Of a DNA stretch of 64,000 bases, positions 45,668 to 57,249 are shown piece by piece. Both the position numbers and the translations under genes were made by a program. Numbering within the stretch: position 1 is the first letter of the stretch; each line of letters begins with the position of its first letter. The notes beneath the pieces are model-generated. The model saw only the letters and a list, made by a program, of their open reading frames with translations. It ran no database searches and was not told where the DNA came from. The stretch is from positions 62,001-126,000 of the forward strand of contig SKCR01034761.1 of NCBI GenBank assembly GCA_019454045.1, given 5' to 3'. The stretch is from Zanthoxylum bungeanum. Taxonomy: Eukaryota; Streptophyta; Magnoliopsida; Sapindales; Rutaceae.

Positions 45668-47685
45668 TGACCGGCGCGTAATCACACACGTATAATGCAA
45701 GCGCACGTATCGTTCAAGTAGTATAAAAGTATCGATCCCACGAGGTCTTAAAACCTTTTTTTATTAATTATGAAGTTAAATGTTTAGAAGTATCTAATGG
45801 ATTGGTTGTTTGATTTGGTGGTGACTTTAAAACTTAAAACAAGTAAATAAAATTGCTTGAAAGTAGATTGAAGAAAATTCAAATTTATAAAACTATCCAG
45901 GTTTAAGAATCCTTCCAATATCTTTTTAAAAGATGAAGTGGTTATTTTACATTTGTGTGATATATTGGTTTATTAACTTGGAACACGAAATTATGTAAAA
46001 GCCTCTTCCGATGGTCAAATACAAATACCCAATATAACCCAATTAATCATATTCCTATGTTAACCAAGTTATCTGAATTCATTAAGATTAAGTTCCAATT
46101 ATGGCTACCCCCACCCGATAGGTATATTCCTATCATCTAAGGAAATCTCTTAAACGGTTATTTATCCTCAATGAAGATCGTGGGCTATTAAGTCTAAGGT
46201 CTTAAACTTAAAATCTCTTTTCCAAGTTCATTTTAAGTTTACCGAATCAATCTTATTAATTGGCCAGTTAACAATATGCATTAAGACTAAGGCTCAATAA
46301 ATAAACTTTTATATTACCCAAACCATAATTTAACCCCTTATAAACCGGTGATATTGGACTTCATCACAACCCTAAATAATTGGTTTAGTTACGACACATA
46401 TTTACGGCTAGTAAAAATAAAAGACATAAATTAAATGCTGAAAGTAAATGCTGAAAAGTAAATGCTGAAAGTAAATTGCTGAAAAGTAAATGCTGAAAGT
46501 AAATTGCTGAAAAGTAAATAAAGTAAAAGTACAATAAAAGAAAATGATGAGGTAAAAGGATCAACTTTTATTACTTTTATTTTTGATATCTCCCTTAATA
46601 TAATATATTAACTTTGCATGATAATTACCAACCAGCCATATAAGTGGTATCTAGATTAAGTCAAATTAATAATTAATTACCAACCGACGAATCAGGCGGT
46701 ATCCAGTTTAGTCAGGTTAAAACCAATTTAAATAATTACCAACCAATAAATATGGCGGTATCCTCGTTAAGTCGGGTTTCAACTAGTTTATTTATTATAA
46801 TTAAAAGAGATTAATCTAAATATTAGTAATAAAAGTTTTACATTTTACCCCAACAATGGGGAGTTACCTCTTCATTACTGAAAAGTAAAAACTGAAAATT
46901 AAAGAAAGAAAAGTATTGTGCGTAAAAGTAAATTACAGAAAGTAAAAACTGAAAAGTAAAGAAAAGAAAGTGCGAAAGCTGAAATTAATTACTGAAAACT
47001 GTAAATAAACAAACAAGATACAATCATCTTAGTATTCTTAAGGAATTCCTTAGAAGAAAGTATGAATTTACAAATGAAATGGCTTGGTATTTATAGGCAA
47101 AATTTTGCCTCCATCAAATGCTTTATTAATTGATCCACTAATTGCTCCACCAATCCATTATTAATTGCTCCACTAATTGCTATCATGTTTGGTGGGAGTT
47201 TGACTATTTTTATTATTTATTTATTTATTTATTTTTTGCTTTGAAAATGACTTTAATAATTACACATAACACACTTCCGGATGTTTAATCACTTTCGGTC
47301 ATGAAATATTCCGAATTCGAAATTATTTTGTCTTTCAAAGTTGTAGATCTTTGAGTCTTCTTTAATTTGGAACTTGAATCAGCTCAAAACTGATAATGGA
47401 GTAAAAGGTTATTTCCAAAATACGACAGATGCGCAAAATTGGAATTTCCAAAACTTCACTTCGTTAAAACGCCCTTTCAAGTTTCTAATCTCCAAAATTA
47501 ATATGTCAAGTCCAATATTTGCCCTTATTTGACCCACATTTTGTCCTAAATGATTTCATTGAGTCCTAATATTATTTTATCTGCAAAATAAACTAAAACA
47601 TATCAAAACGTTCATCAAACCCGAGAAACTAAACAAAATATTAAGTAAAATGGGCAGTAAATATTGATATATTTTCTGCACATCA
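45668..47685 (-). repeat. LTR shared by copy III and the 45190-45660 internal fragment
   Basis: 2,018 bp, minus-strand TGATGTGCAG to CCGGTCA. TATA box (minus TATAAATA) at 47095-47088. Internal repeats: a GGCGGTA-type block (46627-46770) and a TGCTGAAA(A)GTAAA array (46433-46520). This copy lacks the TCGCGA palindromes of the other Athila-A LTRs. Confidence 0.9.
46433..46520. repeat. 14-16 bp tandem array in the LTR of copy III
   Basis: About six units of AAATGCTGAAAGTA / AAATTGCTGAAAAGTA. The same words occur once or twice at 24616-24660 and 58376-58440, so the array expanded in this copy. Confidence 0.85.
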
Positions 47686-47698
47686 CACCCCCAAACCT

Positions 47699-49024
47699 AA
47701 CATTTTGCTAGTCCTCGAGAAAAAAAATAAAATAACATAACATAAATAATAAAGTTAAGCCACTTTCATAGGGATCACGATTGCATTTAGTGTATGCAAC
47801 AAGCCTTTAAACCCCTAGGTGTCCCTAGTGGACGAGTTGTAGTCTCGTGAGGGCTTACAACAACGATACCCACAAACGTTTTACAAAAGTAAAAAGATAA
47901 TAAAACTAATGCACACAAAACCAAAAAGACAAGAGAAAATAGAATAAAGAAGTTAGTGACTAAACAGATGAAACATATAATCCAAGTCAATAGTTGTTTT
48001 GTTTCATTCTAAATTATCGAATAAGTAAATTCTTCGATTATTTTTACCAATCTCCATATACACAGTCGACAAAATATTAATCAACTCATTTTTTCCACAA
48101 TAGTCACAAGTACAGTTGAGAAGAAAGTAATATTTTTGTCCTAAAGTTATATCAGATTTCACACCTTTTTTTTAAGCAATGGAATAATTTTTCTGATTTT
48201 TTTCTTTGATTTATTTATTTATATACAAAATCATCCATCTATGTAGCGAGTTTTGGGTCAGTGACTCCCAAACCAGTTGCTTTAGGGCACTCGGTGTTAA
48301 GACACCCATACGGACTTAATTACTCAGACTTCATATATATATATATTTGGCAACATCTTTGATCCATGTAACGAGCTTTGGGTCAGTGACTCCCAAACCA
48401 GTTGGTTTTAGGGCACTAGGTGTTAAGACACCCTTACAGACTTAATAACTCGGATCTCAGACATTTTTTATTTTCTTATACATTTTTTTATTTTTTATTC
48501 CTTTTTTTTTATCCCATCGCTTTTTTAGATGCTTCCTCCAATTAAACTAGAGCACTTAATATTACAAACTTTTCAATTATAGCTCATGTATGTATGTTAC
48601 TATGTATGTTGATAGTACCTGTCAACTGAACATATGAAGATTCATTTTAGTCAGTATTATAGAGAATTCACAAATTAAATTATTCAAAAGGAAATAAACA
48701 AAAATTAACTTGTTCCGAAATAGGTTGAGATACGTCTCAGTAGTGGAATTTCCTTACACAACTATCTCTTACACCAATTTCACCCGATTAATCAAATTTA
48801 AAACATAAAAAAATAAAATATTTTTGTAATTTTTAAAATTTTTCAGTTTTTTTTGTATTTTTCGAAAAATTTTAGACTAAAAATAAAACAATAAAAACAA
48901 GATCAAATTAACTATTCCCTTGCCCCAAACCTAAATGAGACATTGTCCCCAATGTCTTAAACAATAGAATAATAGTTTAGAAAATGGTACCTGGTTAGCT
49001 GAAATTCTACATCTAAGTGAAAAA
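47699..49024 (-). other. 3' untranslated region of copy III
   Basis: No gene. It contains a two-unit direct repeat at 48236-48470, the CTCGTCCACTAGGGAC-type tract near 47815-47840, and an inverted repeat GACATTG-TCCC-CAATGTC at 48940-48957. The frame at 47787-47990 is not conserved in copy IV. Confidence 0.8.
48236..48470. repeat. Two-unit foldable direct repeat in 3' UTR, copy III
   Basis: Units of about 118 bp starting near 48236 and 48356. Each contains TTTGGGTCAGTGACTCCCAAA, whose ends TTTGGG/CCCAAA pair, and GGTGTTAAGACACC, a 5-bp stem with a TAAG loop. Units end in GGACTTAAT or AGACTTAAT and are separated by an AT-rich spacer. The same pair is in copy IV at 60182-60412. Confidence 0.88.
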
Positions 49025-49674
49025 TTACAGGTTAAGATCCAGATTTATCCGACGCATCTTACCACGATCATCATCGGACCAGTTTATCTTGGAAAGAATG
49101 GGGTCAATTTGTGGTTCAAAGGCTAAGATTTGATCAATTAAATATGGGGCAGTTCTGGCAGTTTAGAGAAGTTCTTTTACAGGTTTTGACACGAACCCAT
49201 TTCTACGGGCATCATCAAGAAACACACATAGATATCATAGAATCCTTCAATGTTAAACAGTCCAAGTGGTTTCTAGTGTATGTTCAGGTTTGCCCAAGAT
49301 AACACTGTAAAAATTTCCTCTATTGTGCCCAAGCCACTGGCAAAACAATAAAAGCATTAGCACGGTTAATCATTTCTACCATTCGTTCAGAAATACCTGG
49401 CATAATTAGTTTCGTCGTTTGATGATCCAATAAGATTCGCCTCTGCCAAAGGTTTTGGGATGAATCCCAAAACTTGGCTGCCTTCATCCTGTACAGCCTT
49501 TGAAACGATCCCCATTAGTCCAAGATTGCCACCGCCATATACTAACTGCATATTCGTTGCAGCGATGACTCGACCCAATTCCTGTGCTGCTGCTACATAT
49601 TCTGGTTTAACACCAACACTAGTACCACAAAACACACAAATGTTTACAACTCGTCTTCTTGAAGTGGCTTCCAT
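49025..49674 (-). pseudogene. LOG-like cytokinin-activating enzyme, copy III (captured host gene)
   Basis: Intronless LOG-family gene, Met at 49674, stop TAA at 49025-49027. Residues 1-95 are open: RRRVVNICVFCGTSVGVKPE, AAQELGRVIAATNMQLVYGG, GNLGLMGIVSKAVQDEGSQV, LGFIPKPLAEANLIG. Then a frameshift near 49415, ISERMVEMINRANAFIVLP, and a 1-base deletion inside the PGG codons of the catalytic PGGxGTxxE signature (49345-49335 region). It continues ANLNIH, an indel near 49230, FLDDARRNGFVSKPVKELL, a TAA, then an intact tail ending DRGKMRRINLDLNL. So broken in about four places but recent enough that every family motif is readable. Confidence 0.9.
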
Positions 49675-49927
49675 ATTTTTGTGTTTCTTTTTTCAGCTCT
49701 AGATGCCTTCAAGAGTGCAATGATGAGTTGAATTTATAGAACCTGAAAGGGGTGAGTAATAATAGCACAAGTATATTCCAACGGACGATTAGTGGCAAAA
49801 TAGTAAATCGTGAAAGGTCAAAAAGTAACATGGATCCTGTCGGAAAAAAATAACAAAATAAATCACAATTATTAAGAAAAGACAAAGAGATATAATAATT
49901 ACATTAATGTAACGGCTTGAATGACGT
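49675..49927 (-). other. Spacer between Cys-rich gene and LOG, copy III
   Basis: On the minus strand TTTGTTATTTTTTTCCGACAG ends at 49837 (quoted in part: TTTTTTTCCGACAG) and CACCCCTTTCAG ends near 49743. Both are strong acceptor-like sites, matched in copy IV at 61765 and 61666. Confidence 0.6.
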
Positions 49928-50475
49928 CTATCCGTCAGGGACAAGATTCCCATCCAATTTTCTTATAAATTGGCAAACAGGGTCTTTTAGAGTCAAATTC
50001 CCGAGACTTAACTGTTGTCTTTCTTTTCGGAGTTGTGTATGTAATTTGCGGATGGCTATATGAACATATCCACTGGGATGCATATCAAGAGTCGAAGATA
50101 TATCATCTAAAGACTCTTTACTCAAGCCATCCCTAATGAATTTCATTTTATCTTCGCGATTATCAAACACCATTCCTAAAGAATGACAACGAGTATTACA
50201 ATTCCAGCGTGCACATTTGTAACAAACACCCATTTGCTTAGCTCTACGTTTATTTGCATAGGTGCTTTTTCCAAAACCAGGCAAATAAGAATTATAAGAA
50301 TCAGAATACTCACCTGCTAATCGGACCCGTGCTTCGATTACCCAATGAATGTCATTAGGAATACCTTTGATCATCAGAAGTCTCATCCGTTCCAAGCGAG
50401 TTTTGTAGACTTTCATCAGAGAATTTTGAGGGAGAGAAAGAAATTGCTTGTGAAGATTTGTGAGAGCTTCAACAT
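49928..50475 (-). pseudogene. Cys-rich small protein, copy III
   Basis: The cleanest reading frame of this gene: 162 codons open from the Met at 50416 to 49928. By comparison with copy IV the true start is the ATG at 50475, now out of frame by one base. Order: a helical N terminus (LERMRLLMIKGIPNDIHWVI), GFGKSTYANKRRAKQMG with a basic run, CYKCARWNCNTRCHSLGM with the C-x2-C-x4-C-x3-C motif, then GLSKESLDDISS, a Gln/Arg-rich segment and RKLDG near the end. No signal peptide or membrane segment, so it is not an envelope protein. See the entry at 61868-62416 for family. Confidence 0.85.
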
Positions 50476-50640
50476 CCTAAAATGCGTCTTAACCTGTAAA
50501 AACTAAACACACAAAAATTAAAAACACACACATCACAATATATACAAAAATTGCTTGGGTTGCCTCCCAGCTAGCGCTAAGTTTAATGTCATTAGCTAGA
50601 CATGATTTCCCGAACGGTAGGCTGGATCTGAAAGTGTGAC
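50476..50640 (-). promoter_or_regulatory. Putative splice acceptor upstream of Cys-rich gene, copy III
   Basis: After the pol end and the GRQPMQ-type tract (about 50590-50560), the minus strand becomes T-rich and ends TTTAGTTTTTACAG, with the AG at 50495-50494, 19 bases before the ATG at 50475. Same layout in copy IV (AG at 62434-62433). Confidence 0.55.
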
Positions 50641-51960
50641 ACTTTCTTTTTGTCGCTCAAATGATTCTCCCAGTAGTGCTTGACACGCTGGCTGTTAACT
50701 TTGAATGTGTTACTCGACTTGGGATTGTATATCTCAATAACTCCGTAGGGTAACACCTGCGTAATCACAAATGGACCTTACCATTTTGATTTCAGCTTTC
50801 CAGGAAAAAGTTTCAACCTTGAATCGTACAACAACACTTGCTGCCCTGGTTCCAAATTTACGCACTATTTTTCGGTCATGCAATTTCTTGGTCTTCTCTT
50901 TGTACAGTTTGGCATTCTCATAAGCCTGTAGGCGAAATTCCTCCAACTCATTGAGTTGGTGAATTCTTTTCTCTCCTGCAGCTTGTGGATCAAGATTCAA
51001 CTTCTTCAGTGCCCAGTATGCCTTGTGTTCAAGCTGAAATGGCAGATGGCATGCTTTCCCGAACACCATTTGATATGGGGACATACCAATGGGTGTCTTA
51101 TAAACTGTCCGGTAGGCCCATAATATGTCATCTAGTTTTTCAGACCAGTCCTTCCTTTTTGATCCAACGGTTCTTTCCATGATTCGTTTGATCTCCATGT
51201 TTGAAACTTCAACTTGCCCGTTTGACTATGGATGATAGGTTGTGGCAACCTTATGAGTAACTCTGTATTTGGATAGGAGTGCATCGAAGTATCTGTTGCA
51301 GAAAAGAAATGTGAGCCACCATCGTTGATAATTGCCCGAGGTGTCCCGAAGCGAGTGAAAATATTCTTTTTAAGGATTTTGATCACCACTTTTGAATCAT
51401 TGGACGGCACTACAATCGCTTCAACCCATTTGGAGATGTAGTCTACTGCAACCAGTATGTACAGGTTTCCGAATGATGGAACAAATGGTCCCACAAAAAT
51501 TAATAACACATACATCAAATATCTCCACTTCCAGAATGTTTTGCAAAGGTCCTTCATTTCTTCTGGAAATATTTCTCGTTCTCTGGCACCTGTCACATTA
51601 AATAGCAAATAGATAAGCATTTTTAAAAAAAATGGGCCAGAACAAACCTGATTGTAGGACTTTGGCTGCAGTTTTGTTTCCACTGAAATGTCCGCCGTAA
51701 GGTGATGAATGGCAATGCTGCAGGACACTATTGACCTCCTCTTGTGGAACACACCACCTCAATAATTGATCCGCACAGCGTTTGAATAGGTATGGCTCAT
51801 CCCAGACATAGTGCTTGACTTCTTTGAAGAATTTCTTCCGTTGCTGAGTTTTCCATTCCAACGGCCATTTTCCTGATACTATGTAGTTGACATAGTCAGC
51901 ATACCAAGGGACTTCTTGTTGTTTAATGGCAACATCTGTTTATCTGGAAACGTTTCTTTG
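50641..51960 (-). pseudogene. Athila-A integrase, copy III
   Basis: The zinc-binding part has [15 protein letters not shown] (51861-51598 frame). The core has [40 protein letters not shown] and INDGGSHF with the second catalytic Asp. The region of the first Asp is frameshifted (IFVGPF), and the catalytic Glu segment is out of frame (51250-51200). The C-terminal part 51198-50734 has [20 protein letters not shown] and [20 protein letters not shown], then decays before the GPF/Y module. Not functional. Confidence 0.88.
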
Positions 51961-53770
51961 ATTATTAGTTCTTTGCCAGCTGTATCTCCATTCTCAAGCC
52001 TCGATAAATGATCTGCCACTTGGTTTTCTGTCCCTTTCCTGTCTCTGATCTCAACGTCAAATTCTTACAGAAGAAGCATCCAACGGATCAATCTAGGTTT
52101 GGCATCTTTCTTCGCGATCAAATACTTGATTGCTGAATGATCTGTGTAGACAACCACTTTGGGACCCAGTAGATAAGAGCGTAATTTATCAAAAGCAAAC
52201 ATAACTGTAAACAACTCATTTTTAGTGGTTGTGTAGTTGAGATGAGCTTCATTAAGAGTTCTGCTGGAATAATAAATGGCATGGAAGATCTTTGCTTTCC
52301 GCTGTCCCAAAACTACACCTACAGCAAAATCACTAGCATCGCACATCACCTCAAATGGAAGGGTCCAGTCCTATGCTATTATGATAGGGGCAGAGACCAG
52401 CTTCTGTTTTAGGATCTCAAAGGCTTCCTGGCATTCTTTGGTGAAGTTGAAAGACACATCTTTCTCTTGAAGATTGAAAAGAGGTTTTGCAATTTTTGAG
52501 AAGTCTTTGATAAATCTCCTGTAAAAGCCATCATGTCTGAGAAAACTTCTAATTCCTATGACAGATGTGGGTGGAGGTAGTTTTTCAATTGTCTCGATCT
52601 TTTGCTTTGTCTACCTTGATTCCCTTTTGTGAGATCCGGTGTCCCAGGACGATGTCTTCTTGTACCATAAAATGACATTTCTCCCAATTGAGTACCAAGT
52701 TTGTATCTTCGCACCATTGTAACACATGTTCCAGATTTTACAAGCAGTGGTCAAAAGAATCTCCAAACACAGAGAAGTCATCCATAAAAACCTCCATACA
52801 ATCTGATGGCCATCATGCAACGTTGAAATATGGTAGGTGCATTACATAATCCAAATGGCATTCTGCGGAAAGCAAAAGTACCATAGGGACATGTAAAAAT
52901 GGTTTTCTCCTGATCTTTTGGGGCGATGGCAATCTGATTGTACCCCGAATATCCATCCAGAAAACAATAGTACTCATATCCCGCTAGTCTGTCTAACATC
53001 TGATCAATGAATGGCAGTGGAAAATGGTCATTCTTCGTTGCTTTATTCAGTTTTCTGTAGTCCATGCATACTCTCCATCCAGTCACTGTTCTTGTTGGAA
53101 TCAGCTCATTCTTTTCATTTGTGACTATAGTAATTCCTCCTTTCTTTGGTACACACTGGATAGGACTCACCCAGGTGCTATCTGAGATAGGGTAAATGAT
53201 GCCAGCATCCAACCATTTGATGATTTCTTTCTTCACGGCCTCCTTCATGATTGGATTAAGTCTCTGTTGATGCTCCACTATGGGTTTGTACTCATCATTC
53301 ATCAGAATCTTGTGCATGCAAAATGATGGACTAATGACTCGAATGTCTGCTTTAGTCCAGCTAATGGCTTTCTTATGTTCACGTAATACTCCCAGCAACT
53401 TTTCTCCCTGCTCCAATGTTAGCGAATAAGAAATAATAACAGGTAATTCAGAAGAGTTTCCAAGAAATGCATACCTGAGATGGCTCGGCAGTAACTTCAG
53501 CTCCAGCTGTGGTGGTTCTTCAATTGAGGGCTTGATTTGATCTTTCTTCGGAAGTTCCAGACTTTCCACTAGTGGTGTCGATTTGAATCAAAATGGCTTG
53601 TCAAGATAGTTGATACATTCCATAATTTCAGTATCTAGCTCGCTATCAGTCATGTTGGTGATGCAAGCTTCAAGTTTGTCCGTGGGAATTATATCAGTAT
53701 CCTGAACGATATTATCAACAACATCAATTCTGAAACATTCTTCTTCCTTTTCATCGCTCGAGAATTTCAT
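51961..53770 (-). pseudogene. Athila-A reverse transcriptase and RNase H, copy III
   Basis: The RT frame 53569-52778 is open for 263 codons: RRLNPI-type QQRLNPIMKEAVKKEI, DSTWVSPIQCVPKKGG, GWRVCMDYRKLNKATKNDHF, YCFLDGYSGYNQI, CPYGTFAFRRMPFGLCNAPT. A frameshift at about 52805 separates this from the catalytic EVFMDDFSVFG box, which is intact at about 52790-52765 in another frame. RNase H (52349-52065) keeps its Asp in [11 protein letters not shown], its Glu in TTKNELF and an Asp in [12 protein letters not shown] stop follows near 52064, and DRKGTENQVADHLSRLE continues. Confidence 0.92.
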
Positions 53771-54370
53771 GGCTTTGAAAACATTGAAAGTAACTTCTTG
53801 GTCCTAAACTTTCATGGTTAGTTCTCCTTTTTGTACATCAATCACAGTTCGACCTATAGCCAAGAATGGTCTCCCAAGGATGATAGAAACATATTTATCT
53901 TATTCCATGTCAAGGATTATGAAATCTGCTTGGAGAATGAGTTTGTCGACTTTGACCAGCACATCTTCAATGACACATCTAAAAAATGCGAGCGTTCGAT
54001 CAGCAAGTTGCAGAGAGACTCAGGTAGGCATTGCTTCTCTGATTTGTAGTTTCCTGTAAATAGAAAAAGGCATTAAATTAACACTTTCACCTAAATCACA
54101 TAAAGCCTTACCAATATAATGTTCTCCAATGGTGCAATGAACTGTGAAACTGCCAGGATCTTTCAACTTCATGTGAAGTTTCCTCTGAATGATGGCGCTG
54201 CATTCCTCCGTCAATGATACTGTCTCGTAATCTCCCAATCTCCGTTTTCGTGAAAGAATGTCTTTCATGAATTTGAAATAGCTGGGCATTTCTTCCAAGG
54301 GTTCTGCAAATGGAATGTTGATATGCAGCTTTTTGAACACCTCTAAGAATCGAGAAAACTGTTTATCCAA
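53771..54370 (-). pseudogene. Athila-A aspartic protease region, copy III
   Basis: Protease that would mature Gag-Pol. The open frame 54370-54020 includes EMPSYFKFMKDILSRKRRL, GSFTVHCTIGEHYIGKALCD and then DLGESVNLMP. The catalytic Asp is kept in a DLG triad, as is usual in Athila, but the next residue is Glu where I would expect Ala or Ser. Beyond it, ILGRPFLAIGRTVIDVQKGE-like sequence on the minus strand at about 53895-53830 carries the second conserved Leu-Gly region. Stops at about 53910 and 53803. Confidence 0.8.
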
Positions 54371-55168
54371 TTTGTTTTTCTGGAGTCGTTGAGGAAAAAG
54401 TGGAGGTAAAGTGATTCTTTCTTGATCTTTTTTCTTTGCTTCTTTTTCCTCAATTTATGGAACTGCATCTTTTGGAACTTCTTCAATGGTTGCGTTGATT
54501 CCAACATCTTTGTTGATTTCAATACCACTTTTCAAGGTAATGGCTTGACATTGCTCCTTCCCTCGATTTCTTGGATTTGGTTCTGTGTTGCTGGGAAGAT
54601 TTCATGGCGATATGTAACTCTGTGCATTGGCCAGTTGTCCCATTTTATTTTCCAGTGCTTTAATAGAGGATGAATGGCTTTGATTCAATGCTACTTGATT
54701 TTGAACCATAGCTGCTAAATCATCGTATTTTGCTTCTTGCTTCTTCAACTGGGCCAGCACTTCTGTTATTCCTGGTTCTTTTTCATGCTCCTGGCTTTTA
54801 TTTGGTTGTTGGAATCTATGTGGTGGGTAGTTATTTTGCCCTTAATTGTTGCTCCATGCAAAATTTGGGTGATTCCTCCACACTGGGTTATAAGTGTTTG
54901 AATATGGATTGTTCCTCTATCTGTTGAAATTATTGACATAGTTCACTGTCTCTTCTTTTTGGTTGTAAGATTCTGACTCAGATACTCCTCCAAATGGTGA
55001 ACCTGTGGATCCACCATTAAGTTTCATGTTAAGAGTTTCCATATTTTTTCAAATCACATCCAGCTTGGAATTCAGTGCTGTGTTGGCTCCAACTTCATAA
55101 ATTCCTGCAATTCTTTGGATCATGCTACTTTCTGTTGGCCATAAAGAATTATTGTTGGCCATTTTAAA
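54371..55168 (-). pseudogene. gag: Athila-A gag C-terminal half, copy III
   Basis: Reads NNNSLWPTESSMIQRIAGIY (equivalent to NSLWPTERSMIQRIAGIY in copy I), NYVNNFNR, NNPYSNTYNPVWRNHPNFAW, a coiled-coil-like QEAKYDDLAAMVQNQVALN, NKMGQLANAQ and NTEPNPRNRGKEQCQAITLK. Stops at several sites, for example within NAQSYISP. The N-terminal two thirds were displaced by the Tat insertion at 55169. Confidence 0.82.
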
Positions 55169-55976
55169 TGTCTGATGGTGTTTTCAGGCACTATGCTATT
55201 TAAGCAGCACGACATGGTAAAAAAGGTAATTCACTTCTCAGTCAAGATTATTAATGCCGACCCGACCACTAAAGAGTCAACAGTAAGAGGCCGGGAACTT
55301 TACGGTTAGTGACCGAGCACTTGAGTTCAAGATGACCGGGCAATTATCAGGTCGACAGCAGAATTCTCAGTACAAAAGACTATTATGACCGACCACATGA
55401 AGACCGAGCATAGGGCAAGACATGTTCGGGAAAATAAGGCATTCTATCCATACAAGATAAGATAATAAGTTATCCTACCTTCATGGGGTAAACTGGTGGG
55501 TCAAAGTCCTAGTAGGATAAAGAAAGTAAAGGTAGTTTTGACTAGGAATCCTTATGGGAAAAAGGAATAGTTTCAACTAGGAAATTCTTGTACAAATAGG
55601 AATATGATTTCTTCACCATTATAAATAGGAGGGTAGAGTGAGTGAAAGAGAAGAACAACAAAAAGAGAGAATAAAAGGAAGTTGAGAGCAAGGAAGATCA
55701 GGATCAGAATCATTACCATCAGACTTGTAAAAACAAGAAGCAGAGCTGATAATCGTGTTTGAGTAATAAAAGTATCATCCTTTTTGTGCCCGTGGACGTA
55801 GGTCGGACCAAGATCCGCCGAACCACGTTAAATCTCCTTGTCAATTGGCGTATTTATCTGTCTTTTGCTAAGTTTGCTTTTGGTCCCCCATAACCAAACA
55901 AATTCACTATTGAGGGAGGATTGTCTCGGGAGTAATATTCTCATATTGCCCCTGAGACCAAAATCAGCCGTCAACA
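55169..55976 (+). repeat. 5' LTR of the second Tat element, with promoter
   Basis: 808 bp, TGTCTGATGGTG to CCGTCAACA. TATA box TATAAATA at 55620-55627; transcription should start about 30 bp further. It differs from the LTR at 5948-6571, so this is a different Tat family. Confidence 0.85.
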
Positions 55977-55978
55977 GT

Positions 55979-55998
55979 TGGCGCCGTCTGTGGGGAAC
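55979..55998 (+). other. Primer-binding site of the second Tat element
   Basis: TGGCGCCGTCTGTGGGGAAC, two bases after the LTR. This is a form common in Tat-type elements, which I believe pairs with an Arg tRNA. Confidence 0.85.
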
Positions 55999-56028
55999 TG
56001 AAAAAAAAGCGGTTCGCGTAGTGAGACG

Positions 56029-56669
56029 ATGGCAGAAGGCGGAAATCAGCAATCGTCAGGGAATCCGGCCACATATTGGATGAAGAAGATAGAAAAAAAC
56101 ATAAGGAATGACAGAGAGGATAGTCAGGCCCTCCTAAAAACCATGATGGACCGACTGGGGAGAATGGAAGGGGGAACCGCGAGAAGCCTGAAACCAGAGC
56201 TAATCAAAGAAGAGGAGAGATAGCAGATGGAAAGAGGGTTGTGGATACAAGTGAGGACGATGGACCTAGGAGGAGGGAGCCTTACGGGATAAAATCCATA
56301 GTTGTGGAAAAAGATTCACAAGCAGATGCCACATGGGAAGAAGAAGAAGAGAGACTTTCGACAGATTCCTCTTATGATAGTCTCCGCTACACTAGAAGAG
56401 GAGACACAGAGTACGACGAAACTGTGCGGGAGATTCCAAGGCGTAAGGAACATCGCACCCGGGGCAACAGACATGAAGAAGAGCACAGAAGGCGACATGG
56501 CGGCCCAAATAGCGAGGTAAAATTGGTTAAAGAAATAGATGGACAAGTGGAGGACAAGCCTCAAAACAGATATATGAGACACCTGGGAATGGATCGGGAT
56601 CACATGCGGAAGTCAGAAGGCAGCCCGCAGCTGCTTTGCAACTCTCTCACGAGAAACCCTCTGCATTGA
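56029..56669 (+). pseudogene. gag: Tat gag N-terminal part
   Basis: Frame 1 starts MAEGGNQQSSGNPATYWMKK (56029), followed by a Lys/Glu/Asp-rich helix, and stops at 56221-56223. A second frame 56241-56669 is very rich in Arg, Glu and Asp (RRREPYGIKS, RRKEHRTRGNRHEEEHRRR). This resembles the charged N-terminal region of Tat gag. The capsid domain is absent. Confidence 0.65.
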
Positions 56670-56927
56670 GGAGGGTACCAAAAAACGGCAGAGGAATGAA
56701 GACGGAGGAAAAGCCAGTGGAGATCCTAGTCCTCGGCCAAACAGAATAGCCCGGCTAGCGGCGGTTGAGGAATTAGAAGGGATAGAACTCTTCGGACCGG
56801 AAAAAAAACATAAAGATAGGGGGAGGCTTGGACAAGACCCTGAGACAGAGCATACTAGAATGTCTAAAAGAGTATATGGACATCTTCGCGGGGGACATAC
56901 TCGACGCCCATTACATAGGACAGTTGG
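56670..56927 (+). pseudogene. Tat gag-pol scraps
   Basis: Contains a LECLKEYMDIFAGDI segment near 56845-56895, which resembles the linker just before RT in Tat elements (usual form KEYxDVFAW). Nothing else of pol remains. Confidence 0.5.
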
Positions 56928-57112
56928 CGCCGAGGCCACTTCAAACAATCGGCTCGGGGCTGGAGTTCGTTCCGCCGATGCCACTTCAATCATCGGCTCG
57001 AGGCTGGAGTTCGTTCCGCCGAGGCCACTTCAATAATCGGCTCGGGACTGGAGTTCGTTCCGCCGAGGCCTCTTCATCGGCTCGGGGCTGGATCTCGTTC
57101 CGCCGAGGCTGC
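56928..57112 (+). repeat. 44-bp GC-rich tandem repeat, about 4.5 units
   Basis: Units start CGCCGAGG (CGCCGATG in unit 2) at 56928, 56973, 57017, 57061 and 57101. Each contains ATCGGCTCG and GGCTGGA(G)TTCGTTC-type words. In-frame translation makes a repetitive peptide, which I regard as accidental. Confidence 0.88.
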
Positions 57113-57249
57113 TATACTATTTGACTCAGGGGTCGGGTTACATCCCACCGAGTCGTGCTTATTGGCCTGGGGACGGAACATTCCCCCCAGAACCAAATGT
57201 CTCTTTAGCTCGGGGTCCTCAGAATATTCAGGGACATACTCGATGCATA

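Larger units (their letters stand above)
45668..55168 (-). mobile_element. Athila-A retrotransposon copy III
   Basis: Minus-strand order from 55168 down: gag C-terminal half, protease, RT, RNase H, integrase, Cys-rich gene, LOG-like gene, 3' untranslated region, polypurine tract (47698-47686, GGTTTGGGGGTG on the minus strand), and the LTR. Gag is cut at 55168 by the Tat element, so the 5' part lies beyond the window. The LTR is followed by another primer-binding site and gag start (45660-45190). That arrangement shows one LTR shared by two internal regions. Confidence 0.88.

Noticed and set aside
56316..56603. 95-codon antisense frame in the second Tat element
   Set aside because: It is the shadow of the Arg/Glu-rich gag frame on the other strand.
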